Assembly (NCBI GenBank): GCA_037176885.1
Contig: JAWWNJ010000112.1
Location: 434,001-498,000, forward strand
Reading direction: 5' to 3'
DNA from: Favolaschia claudopus
Taxonomy: Eukaryota > Basidiomycota > Agaricomycetes > Agaricales > Mycenaceae
Length of the DNA stretch: 64,000 nucleotides
Shown here: piece after piece, positions 23,985-34,349 of the stretch
Layout of the letters: each line of letters begins with the position of its first letter
Position numbering within the stretch: the stretch's first letter is position 1
Program-made: the position numbers and the translations under genes
Notes under the pieces: model-generated
What the model was told of the DNA's origin: nothing
Database searches by the model: none
The model's input: the letters and a program-made list of their open reading frames with translations, nothing else

Positions 23985-24386
23985 TTTAGTGGTTCAAAGA
24001 CGTTCGCAGCGAACGTGGTATAGGACCAAGAAGGGTCAGGCGTGGCCAGAGATAGTGGTGGACGAGAGACGGACACGTCCTGCCCGCTGTTGCCTCGTGG
24101 TCTTGAAATAAAACTCGGTGTTCGTGTGTTGACCGTGCCGAGTCCCGTGTTGGTTCGACTTCGTCACTGTCACAGATCACGCCGCGTTTTGTCACGCGTT
24201 TTTGCCCAGAAATTCAGGACGCGTCGTCTAATTTTGGCCGAATTTAGGTTCTGATTGCAGGGTTTAATGTTTGAATTGAAGGAAGAGAAGACCGCGCAAT
24301 ACAAAACGCAATGTACTTATACACGCTGCGGCTCGTAAGTTGTTTTAAAAATTCTCCCATCTTCACTTCAATCCGAACCCAACGCG
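23985..24386. promoter_or_regulatory. Bidirectional promoter with two ACGCGT (MCB-type) boxes
   Basis: This 402-bp region lies between the divergent M50B-like and histone genes. ACGCGT occurs at 24194-24199 and 24219-24224, 25 bp apart. ACGCGT is the binding site of the fungal MBF (Swi6-Mbp1/Res) complex that drives G1/S genes, so S-phase expression of the histone gene is a reasonable inference. Confidence 0.5.
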
Positions 24387-24990
24387 ATGGTTAGTAGTGA
24401 AGGTGTTTGCATTTGTGCCGATTTTCCCCGCTCACGCAAATTAGTCTGGCAAAGGTACTGGTGGAAAAGGCGGGAAGGGTAAAGTCTGGCCTGGAGCGGG
24501 TAAGGGGAAAGGGAAAGGGAAAAGCCAAGATATCCCTCAGGCTGGAAGTCGTGTGTCGGCTTCCCACAAAGCCGGGCTACAGTTTCCCGTAGCAAGAATA
24601 AAGAGGCTCCTCAAAATTAGTTCGGAGAAAAGGGTGACATTTCAATCCGCGGGTAAGCAACGATCTCGCCTTTTTTTCTTTCGCTCAGCGATGGCCAGTG
24701 TATTTCGCCGCGGTTTTGGAATATCTCATGGCCGAACTTCTCGAGCTCGCCGGAAATTGTGCAAGGGAGGTAGAACGAGTCCGAATCATCCCTCGTCACA
24801 TTCTCCTCGCGATTAAGAACGACGGCGAGTAAGTTTGGCTTGAGCATGACTGGTCGGATGGGGACATCAACTCATTTTAACACCACACAGACTAGACCGC
24901 CTGCTAAAATCAGTCATCATCGTGGACGGAGGTGTCGTTCCGCACATTCATCCGCAGTTGGTCCCGCAGTCGAAGAAAGATGCAGAATGA
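24387..24990 (+). CDS. Divergent histone H2A / H2A.Z-like protein
   Basis: This is a nucleosome core histone of the H2A family. The first coding exon is the ATG alone (24387-24389), then an intron from gttagt to caaattag. Exon 2 gives a Gly/Lys-rich tail ([13 protein letters not shown]) and [18 protein letters not shown] second intron (24653-24698, acceptor gatggccag) joins EKRVTFQSA to [10 protein letters not shown] in frame. [57 protein letters not shown] and VPQSKKDAE follow, with stop TGA 24988-24990. About 148 residues form a complete histone fold. It is odd in several places: the usual RVGAxA loop reads RVTFQSA, the acidic patch has NDGEL in place of NDEEL, and the tail lacks an SQ motif. 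The Gly/Lys tail and PHIH recall H2A.Z. Confidence 0.82.
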
Positions 24991-25347
24991 TGAGGCATAA
25001 CTTGAAGAGAGGTGCGATTGGGAATCGAGGCAGAATTGCAGAACCTCTGGAGATGGGTTCGAGTCGGCACAGTAACCCGTAGTATTTAAGCATGTTCCGT
25101 CAAAGAGCAAAAACACAGTTACATGGCGCGCGATGTTTGCGTTCAACGTCGAACCAGGTCAAAAGCAGGTCGGACGTTGTCGATGTCACAAGTGTCACGC
25201 ATCACTGGCGGTTCTGACGCTCTCAACTCGGGCAGCTCACCAGGCATTCGGTGCTCCCTCAGCTTGTCGCATTTATAAACACCTCCAACTTCAAGCTCTT
25301 GAGTCTTCAACTACACAGCCCATTGTGGCACGGGCAGTCTTGAAACC
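24991..25347. promoter_or_regulatory. H2A 3' flank and APL4 promoter
   Basis: This 357-bp interval separates the two same-strand genes. A TATA-like ATTTATAAAC lies near 25270, about 75 bp before the APL4 ATG. Nothing else stands out. Confidence 0.4.
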
Positions 25348-28300
25348 ATGGTCTATCACAATCTCAAAGGTGTGGTCAGTCATCTGGGACACATTTATAG
25401 GCTCACAAAGTATACAGCCCTCATTAAGGGCATCCGGGCTTGCAAGGTTGCTATAAACACATTGAGTTTGGTCTCCCACTCATTCGTTCCGTCCCAAGAC
25501 TGTCGCCGATGAGCGTGCCCTCATTCAGCAAGAGTCGGCGGCGATCCGCACGTCATTCAAGGAAGAGGACTCGTTCGCGCGCCACAATAACATTGCGAAG
25601 CTGCTTTACATCCATATGCTTGGGTCCGCCGCCCACTTTGGTCAGATCGAGTGTTTGAAGCTCGTTGCGAGCCCCCGTTTTTCCGACAAACGACTTGGAT
25701 ACTTGGGAATTATGCTTTTGCTAGATGAAAGCCAGGAGACCTTGACACTGGTCACCAATTCGCTCAAAAAGTCGGTCCATGCACCCTTCCCGCATGGTCG
25801 TCCCACTCAATGTGCTGCAGCGATATGAACCACTCCAATATGTACGCCGTGGGGCTCGCATTGTGCACTTTTGCGAACATCGCGTCCGAAGAAATGTCGC
25901 GTGATCTGGCGAACGAAATAGAGAAACTGCTGGGTTCCAGTAACACCTATATCCGTAAAAAGGTCCGTATCGCGCAATTGACATTTTTGCATGTTTCGAT
26001 GTTTTTCAGGCTGCACTGTGCGCGCTACGTGTCATTAAGAAGGTCCCGGAATTGGCAGACCATTTCACCGCAAAAGCCAAGAATCTGCTCACAGACCGAA
26101 ATCATGGTGTACTACTCTCGTCCATAACACTTGTCACGGAAATGTGTCAAATCGATACCGCAATTCGCGACGAATTCCGGAATGTGAGCGTACTGAAATA
26201 TTGCCCCTCATTTGGTAATTGATGACTTGGTCGCGTTGCACAGGCAGTACCTCTGCTCGTGCGGAATCTCAAATCGCTTGTGACAACTGGGTATAGCCCC
26301 GAGCATGATGTGTCTGGCATTACGGACCCTTTCCTGCAAGTCAAAATACTGCGCCTTCTTCGACTTCTCGGACAAGGGGATGAGAAGGCTAGCGAGACAA
26401 TGAACGATATTCTAGCACAGGTATGCCCGTTGTCGTTGTATGACATCTTGAAAATCAGATCTTTTCCTTCCAAGGTCGCCACCAACACCGATTCAACTAA
26501 GAATGTCGGGAACTCCATCCTATACGAAACGGTCTTGACTGTGCTCGACATCGAGGCTGATACCGGGCTCCGGGTCATGGCCATTAACATACTGGGAAAG
26601 TTTTTGGGCAACCGGGATAACAACATTCGGTGTGTGGTTCACTGCTTCGATCTTTCGTCGTCTTATAATCGAGATAATAGGTATGTTGCACTGAACACCC
26701 TCAACAAGGTCGTTTCGATGGACACAAATGCCGTCCAAAGGCATCGCAACATCATTCTTGATTGCTTGCGCGACGGCGATATCTCGATTCGGCGGCGTGC
26801 GCTGGAGCTGTCGTATGCTCTTATCAATGAGCAAAACGTCCGGGTGCTAGTCAGAGAGCTACTAGCCTTCCTAGAAGTTGCTGATGACGAGTTCAAACTC
26901 AACATGACCACTCAAATCTCTCTTGCCGCCGAGCGGTTCGCACCAAACAAACGGTGGCATATAGATACTGTTCTCCGATTCTTGAGACTGGTACGGTCCC
27001 CCTGTTATGTTAGCTGTCGTAAGAGAATTTATGTCAACTCTAGGCTGGCAATTTCGTACGAGAAGAGATCTTGTCGGCATTCATTCGATTGGTAGCGCAC
27101 ACGCCCGAATTGCAGGCCTATACGGCATCAAGGCTTTACCTCGCCCTCACCTCCGATATATCTCAAGAGTCGCTGACATTAGCTGCTACATGGGTCATCG
27201 GCGAGTACAGCGATGTTCTGCTGGAAGGTGGAATTGTAGACGAGGATTCACAGCGTCAGGTGTGTCTGGCCAAGGACTTGTGTGTGTATTGCTCATTCGA
27301 TACAGGTAACTGACAAAGAGTTGATTGACCTGCTGGTGTCCATCTTGGACTCTCCGTATGCTAATCAACTTACGCGCCAATTTGTTCTGACGGGGATCAC
27401 CAAAATTTCGTCCCGCCCGATGGTCACCCCTACTCAGCAAGAGCGGGTGTCCGAGCTACTCGCCCAATATGCGACAAGTCCGGAACTCGAGCTGCAGCAG
27501 CGTGCGGTAGAATTTGTCAGTCTTTTCAACCTTGGAGACGTGAAGGAGGGAGTTTTGGAGAAGATGCCGCCGCCCGAACTCAAGGCTACGGTGATAGGCA
27601 CCGGTGAGTAGCCGCATAGGATCTTCATCGAGTCGCGTCCTCAACTCCAGTTTAGTCAGCGAGCAGAAACCTGTGGGATCCACGAAATCTGCCCCTGACG
27701 TAAGACTTGCTTTTAGCGCCTCTGCAGTCAATCTCAATCCATGTTCAGCAGGATCTAATTGGATCAGAGAACGATCTCATTGGCGGCGGCCCCGTCAATG
27801 GTCACGCCCAGCCCGCTCAAAACAACGAAGACCTGCTTCGGGACATTTTCGGTGGTGGCTCCGATCAGCCCACTTCTTCTGCCCCTACACCTGCCCCACG
27901 TTCTACGGTGGACGATATCATTGGTCTCTTCGGTTCCGGGCCTAGTACTTCTACCGCGTCTCCACCAGCCGTCGCGGTCACTCCCGCGAATCCAATGTCC
28001 GCCTTCAACATTCCCGCCACTCAATCACCACCACAACCTCCACCACAGCCCGCTGCCCCACGTCTCCCTGCATATACCGCTTACGAGAGTAATGAGCTTA
28101 AAATCACTCTGACCCCGCAGACGTCTGCTGCGCAGCCTGGAACTGTCATGATTTTAGCACGTTTTCAAGTATCTGGCTCCAATACTGCTACTGGTCTCAG
28201 TTTCCAAGCGGCAGTACCAAAGGTTAGCTCTCAGGTTACATGTCGTTGAATGCGGTATTAACATCTTCGACAGTCGCAGCAGCTCCAGATGTTACCGATG

Positions 28301-28526
28301 TCAAACCCAGACATCCATCCTGGATCTGTAGAAACGCAACGAATGCGGGTCGTAGCGCCTGTTGGGGTGCGTGTTTCCAGCTTGGTCTCTTCGGTACCTG
28401 TTGATTATTTCCAATTAGAGCGCTGTGCGGTTACGTCTACGAATATCGTACAATTTGAGTGGTCGTGCCATACAGGATCAAGTAGACTTTTCCGGCTTTC
28501 CTCCTGGTCTGACAGGAGGTACGTAG
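25348..28526 (+). CDS. APL4: AP-1 complex gamma-adaptin
   Basis: This is the large subunit of the AP-1 clathrin adaptor at the trans-Golgi network and endosomes. The ATG at 25348 gives MVYHNLK, spliced to [10 protein letters not shown] and [17 protein letters not shown]. The adaptin trunk is well conserved: [89 protein letters not shown] and [21 protein letters not shown] hinge rich in Pro, Ala and Ser holds [10 protein letters not shown] and [10 protein letters not shown] (about 27830-27940). The ear begins [16 protein letters not shown] and ends [12 protein letters not shown] at TAG 28524-28526. All exons needed are present. The end lies 90 bp from the stop of the converging unknown gene. 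Confidence 0.95.
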
Positions 28527-28616
28527 TGAATGATAATATAATTTTGACGACATCAAAATACCTCCCAATTTGGGTTGAGATTTTCAGCTTTGACCTGCAC
28601 GTGATGAGCCAGTAAA

Positions 28617-29554
28617 TCATCCGGTCGCCGCACTCTCCTGATCACTGGGTTCTTCGTCTTCATCGCCTGCTTGCGAGTCTATCTCGCTCCCCGATTTTGC
28701 AACGTCAATACTCTCCGTGTTATTGGTTTCGCCGTCCTTCTGGTTCTCGCCTTCGGTCTCATCGTCAAGTCCGTCCAATGCGTCTTGCTCCCAACCGTCG
28801 GGAATCTTGGGAGTCAAGAGTTGGCCGATATGCTCTTGAAGTAACATACCTTGAATATGGTTAGTGAACGATACGAACGTACTTGAATCAAACTACCAAT
28901 CGCCAGGAGGGCGGAGCCATCCATTGTCTTGTACATATCCCTTCTCGGGGCAGTCTCACGAACTTCTCCTTCAGCCTCAGATAGAGGCCCGTCCTCTTTG
29001 TCAGACTGAGTGTCGTCTGTAGCGCGCTTCGCGGCCAGCTTTGCTTGTTTTTGTCTTATGCGCCAAGTCCGCGACTCGTTAAATAGCTGACCTCGATCAG
29101 AGTAGTAGTTGCATGCAAAATGATGAATATATTTGAGCAGATCCTGCACAAGTGTCAACACGGGTAGCCAATGTCGAATGATGAAAGTAATTACGGACGA
29201 AGGGACAGGAAAGACTGATGGTGGGATTGAAGAAGACGGGGAACTCGTAGCAGGTAGAGAGGGCTCAAGAAAACTCAGATCATGAGTGAGTTTGCGGCGT
29301 TTCGTGCTTCGTGCATGGGCTTCTGGCGGTACTATCTGTTCTTTTTCCTTTCCCTTCGCACTCCGCAAGGTGCCCTGGTTGTGGGGGTCATCCACGGCAG
29401 AAAAATCAAACTCTTCGTCCTGTGTTGCGTCTTCAAATGCGTCGGGCACAAGTTTGTATGTCGGGACGTGGAACGAATTTTTATGCCTTCCGGTAGTGAA
29501 AGCATCTCTGGTAACCCAAGACCGTCGAGGTTTGGAAGTCCCCGGAACAGACAT
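28617..29554 (-). CDS. Acidic/basic protein of unknown function, probably nuclear
   Basis: I do not recognise this gene. From ATG 29554 (MSVPGTSKPRRSW) it reads as one long exon to about 28900. An intron with donor gtagtt and acceptor attcaag then joins ALLAIG to MLLQEHIGQLLTPKIP, and it stops at 28617. A basic, Ser-rich N-terminal half contains STKRRKLTHDLSF, which could be a nuclear signal. A helical middle follows (LTLVQDLLKYIHHFACNYY, TWRIRQKQAKLAAKRA), then the short block RRDMYKTMDGSALLAIG that looks conserved, and an acidic tail (DDETEGENQ, GDEDEEPSDQES). The product is about 300 residues. The mix suggests a chromatin- or transcription-related protein, but that is only inference. Confidence 0.7.
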
Positions 29555-29816
29555 CTACCGATGATTGTTGAGGTTTTGTGGTGGCTGGGAGCAGAATAGC
29601 GACCCACTGAGACTACGAAGGGGAGCTTGTGCAGTGGCACAACCGAGTATCACAACATTCCAAAGTTGCGGTTGCGAGAAAACTTGAGAACGGTGATCAA
29701 TTTGAAAACCGTCGGTCTGCCTCGAGTTTGTTTAGAACTTGACCACTAACGGTTCTCTGTCTGCACGTTGCGACCTTCCACGCCATGCCCTAAGACTTCA
29801 ACTCTCTGGTCTTGCG

Positions 29817-32800
29817 ATGGCCTATCAGCCTCAGCATTTTCCAAATGTCCTCTACATGCCCGTACTCACCTGCAATGGCAGTGGATGCGCCCACAGCTCG
29901 ACTTGTCCCGTATCGCATCTTGTCAATGCTCACCCAGTGTCAAACGATTACGATACTGTCGCCTCTGGCCTTCCCCTCAGCCCAATTTCTACCCCACTAT
30001 CCCCTTCGATCGACCAAAAACGCGTCCCATGCTTGTTCTTTGCCCAAAATCGTTGTTCCAAAGGCGAAACTTGCAGTTTCTCTCACGACGGTAATTGATT
30101 TGAGGTCTGAATCTTAATTCTAGCTTATGACAGAGATGTAGTATCTAAACAGGACGTGAATCGCCCTTGCAAGTACTTCCTGCAAGGGTCATGTCGAAAT
30201 CGAGAGAGCTGCCGTTTCTTCCATGCCTCTGTTGATGCTCCTGCCACCGCACCTGCTACGCCGGATTTAAACGACAACAAGCAGCGAGGTCTTGAGGAGA
30301 TATCTGGGCTGAACGTTACGACTACTAGTACAACAGACGCGGACGGTTCTGTGGCAACGGCTGACAACGATGAACCGATTCCACTTTCGGAGCCTGCTTT
30401 CAATCTCGACGACATCGATCCTTCACCCGCAATCACTACGAATCCAGATGAACGCGAGCCCTTCGAAATCCCCCTTCCCCCGTCAAGGGATGAGCTCAGC
30501 CCTGCGAATCAGATCCCCGATGGCCCGGATGAGGTTCTGAGCAGCTCAGGATCGCGCTCTGTCAAGCAAGAGGAATCTCCAGATCTTTTTCCGTTTTCTC
30601 AAAATGCAACATCGTTTGAACCCTGCACATTTCGGATGACAGGCCGCTGCATACGGGAGTCGTGTATAGTACACCATGATGGACCTGTCGAGTCTGTTTT
30701 CTCCCCCATCCCAAGCCAACATTCTCCCTTGCTAGCGGACCTCGACGACGGCGGCAAAGGAGATTGGGTTCAATTTTCCGAGGCAGCAATCACGCAAGCT
30801 GCCGATTATGATTCGCCCGTTAATTATACGGGAGGGCCTCAGACGGTCTGTAATATGGGCTTTGATCATAGTTTCGTCCCCAGTCCTCCTACACCCACGC
30901 CGCCTCCTTTTGGCCCGTGCAAGTATTTCGTACTTGGGAACTGCAGAAAGAACAATGATTGTCCGTTTGTCCATGATATCCGCGCCCAGCCCAGGATGCC
31001 CTACAGATCCGATCGTATGGCTAATACTTCCTCCCGACCTGGTGTTTGCAGAAACCATCAAGCGGGAAGGTGCTGGCGAGGTAGCAATTGTCGTTTTAGA
31101 CACGATGCCGAGCGTCGATCGCCGTCTCCCAGACCAGTATACACCGATATACACAAGTCCAGCGAGGAGGAAGGATCTGGTTGGTTGGCGAGCACCGATC
31201 CTTGGGGAACATCAGATTGGACAACGGGGAACGAGGCGTGGGGTAGTGGAAACGTGGAACCGGAGAAGAGCAGCCAGCCCAAACTGGCATATTCAGAACC
31301 TGAAGCCAATGATAAGTCTTACCTCGATGGCTGGTCTTCCGACTTTGAAGACGCCTCGAAGGGGGTCGCAGATAGCCCGAGCGCAGTAGCAAGCACCGGG
31401 GCACACAAAGATGCAGCTGCTGTCGATTTGCCGGATCATACGACTTCTGACACAGCACCAGTAACGTCCCAATCCAGCGGTAGTGATGACGTCCCCGTAA
31501 CAGACTGGTATGAGGAAGTCGAGCAGTCAGAGCATGCACAGAAACAGCGTCAGGATGATTGGGGCGGTGAGCCTCAGCCTATGGGACGGCTCAACAATGC
31601 GAAGGAAACATTTCCCTCGAACGACAGCTCTGTCGACGGGACGGTGTGTTTATTTTTCATCAAAGGTATCTGCAATCAAGGAGAAAAATGTATCTATAGT
31701 CATATCGGTAAGTTCATCACAAGTAGCATTATGTCGCATGCGAGTTGGGTTCACTGATCATGTCCAGAACCTGATTCGTCCAATATCAAGCTGTGTCATT
31801 TTTTTGCGCGGGGTCTATGCAAGAGTGGAGATAAATGTCTCTATAGTCATTCCCGTAAGTTCATCTCAAATAGCATCATGTTGCATGTGAGAATTCCCTG
31901 ACAATGTCCAGAACTTGATTCCTCCGATGTCAAGCTGTGCCATTTTTTTGCGCGGGGTCTATGCAAAAATGGTGACGCTTGCTCGTATTTCCACGATAAG
32001 AGCGATTCTATCCCTGCGGAAACTTTGACATTGCAAGATGAATCAGAAGAGGCGAATCAAGACGAAGCGGACTCGGGTTGGTTACAGCAGACGGATCCAT
32101 GGGGCACCGACACCAACGCAACTGATTGGGCTACAGCAGGGATTGAGGGCTGGGCCAATGCCAAGTCCGCTGACGATCCTGATATGGAGGATTCCTGGGC
32201 CGTTCCACAAACGCCGCGACCGCAACCCCCCGAAACCGAAACCCCAGCTCCTTCACCAGAACCGGAACGGGTACGTCTCTACATCGTTCGTTTCATTCCG
32301 GAATCACTCAAGTCATGTTGTAGGACTTTCCACCTCAACCCATTTACGATTGCCTCGTACGATTCGGTTCCGGCGCAATTCCCGAGGAACTGGTCACCAA
32401 ATTCGAATCGTCCACACTCAAACTGTCGGGATATCCCTACGGTATGAGTCACGACGATTTGGTACAACTTGCCAGCCCATATGGTGTAGTTCAGAACACC
32501 ACCTTCAATGTAACGCCTGGGGGTCTGCAGGCTCATATCGAATTCGAAAACTCTATCCAAGCGGCCGCAGCTCGAGCCAACCTTAATGGGCTTCAAATCG
32601 TAAATGATGAAGAGACCGTTTGCATCCATGCGCAACTCGATTGCGCCGGGTCGGTCGCCGGTAGTGTTCTCGAACTCGAGACAGCCCGGCAGTTACAACT
32701 GGTTTGGGATGCACCCAGCGTTTCAGCATGGGCTTTCTATGCCACGGTTGGAATCGCCAAGCACGAAAGTGACAGGCTTATGGGTATGACATACGGATGT

Positions 32801-34189
32801 CGCAAAATCACTGCACAGTACTGGAAGCCGAAACCTGGACAGAAGGATTCCTTCGCAGTTCGGCTTTACGGATTACCTCATGATGTCAAGAGGGAGGCGC
32901 TTCATGAATTTTGCGCAAGATCTTCTTCAGTATCATTGAATCCACCGAATTACCGTGACCCCCCGAACAGCCAGATCCTGAATTACCTCGGGAATTTTGG
33001 ACACGTCGAATCGTTTCGGGTACTGCCAATAGATGCGTCGGATCTCGAAGTGACCGCATTTGTTGAATTCACTAAGGCGGAAGCGGCCAAAACGGCGCGA
33101 CTGGCGCTAAAAGCCATGAAGCATGAATTTCTCGGGAATACCTGTATCAGGGCTCAGTCGATTGTGTATACCGCCTACAATTGCTTAGCATGTCCTCCCG
33201 CAGCGTTCAATTTAGTTCGCGACGCGTTGGAACCACTGTCTACTGATATTTCCACCGTTCGGCACACAACGCAACCTCTGCAGGTCCACATATTTGGCCG
33301 CCCGTCGGCGGTCGAAGTTGTTGAGCGCAATAAGCAATCCGTCCGGAATCTACTTTTCGGACGTGAGATGCCCGGCGTCTGGGATCCTTGTTTCGACACC
33401 TCCACCGGAGAGGAAGCATTCAGACGCATCAACGACAACCTCACGTTCCATGTGCGTCCTGATAGAGGGCGTCAGGTTCTGCGTATCTGGGGCAATTCAT
33501 CGGATGCCGAGAAACAGATTACTCGTTTACTCAAGGTCGTGGAGGCCAAGCGCCATAGTATCAGCCTTGACGACGCTTGCATGCCCCCTTTAGTCAGAGG
33601 GGAATTGGCGGAAATCCAAGACACATTCGGTGCTTCCAAGGTTCTGTTAGATGCGCACAAGCAAACCCTCATTATCGTTGGCGACGATGCGAAGAAAATA
33701 GAAGTCGAAAATCGCCTTGAAATCTTGGTTTCTTGCCATTCCCCTTTTGAGCCCGGTGATTGTTCGTTCTGCTCTGGCGATATTTTGGAACCTGTCGAGC
33801 TGTCCTGTGGACATGTCTATTGCTCCGAATGCCTTGCGCATGTCGTTCGCCCAGTTCCTGGAGTTGCATTCACTTCACCTGTGTGTATCAACCAAACGGA
33901 AAACAGTCGCTGTCTCGCCCCAATTCCACTTCCGACCATCTTGTCCCGCCTTTCAGACACGGATCGCGCGACACTTTTAGAGTCGGCATTACTGTCGTTC
34001 GTCCGTTCAGATCCCAATTTTCAGTTCTGTCCTGCTGGGTGTCCCGTCGTTTACCGTTTAGGTGACAAGGGAACAGTGTACACCTGTGCCCAATGCGAGT
34101 TGCAGCTCTGTGCATCCTGCGTAAAACCAATGCATGCGGGTTCGTGTGCCAAGCAGGAAACCACGCAAAGCAATCTCGAGGCGCAGTGA
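29817..34189 (+). CDS. Multi-CCCH zinc-finger protein with C-terminal RING-IBR but no RING2
   Basis: This protein of about 1,390 residues combines RNA-binding and ubiquitin-ligase-like modules. The ATG at 29817 gives MAYQPQHFPNVLYMPVL. At least seven CCCH fingers follow: CLFFAQNRCSKGETCSFSH, CKYFLQGSCRNRESCRFFH, CKYFVLGNCRKNNDCPFVH, CRNHQAGRCWRGSNCRFRH, CLFFIKGICNQGEKCIYSH and two near-identical CHFFARGLCKxGDxCxYxH fingers. A weak one reads CTFRMTGRCIRESCIVHH. Between fingers are acidic runs with WLASTDPWGTSDW-type repeats. An RRM-like part starts at LKLSGYPYGMSHDDL. The C terminus has a RING (CSFCSGDILEPVELSCGHVY, then CSEC) and an IBR (FCPAGCPVVYRL, YTCAQCELQLCASC). It ends at TGA 34187-34189, where RBR ligases would continue with RING2 and its catalytic Cys. 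Introns are 44-60 nt. Confidence 0.88.
31708..31998 (+). repeat. Tandem duplication of an intron plus CCCH-finger exon
   Basis: Intron 31708-31767 and exon 31768-31854 (87 nt, 29 codons) are repeated as intron 31855-31911 and the exon from 31912. Both introns begin GTAAGTTCATC and end ATGTCCAG, and the stretch between is also similar. The exons share a run from CAAGCTGTG through TTTTTTTGCGCGGGGTC. Both junctions are phase 1, so the extra exon keeps the frame and adds one finger. Confidence 0.85.
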
Positions 34190-34349
34190 ATAGATATAGA
34201 GTCCTAGTGGACGAGTAAAAAGTCATTTCCCATTGGGATGTAGCGCACAACTTGTATCATATTGTGAATACTTAGACACCATACGACGGCATAGACGATG
34301 ATTAGTAAGTAATATATAACAGAGGCAGAGGTCCAACTGTTCAAAAGTC

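Noticed and set aside
24653..24698. Reading the H2A-like gene as a frameshifted pseudogene
   Set aside because: Using the acceptor ggccag at 24698 rather than ctcag at 24688 restores the frame with a histone fold of normal length.
25020..25080. tRNA-like B-box word GGGTTCGAGTC
   Set aside because: No A box at the right distance and no cloverleaf could be drawn.
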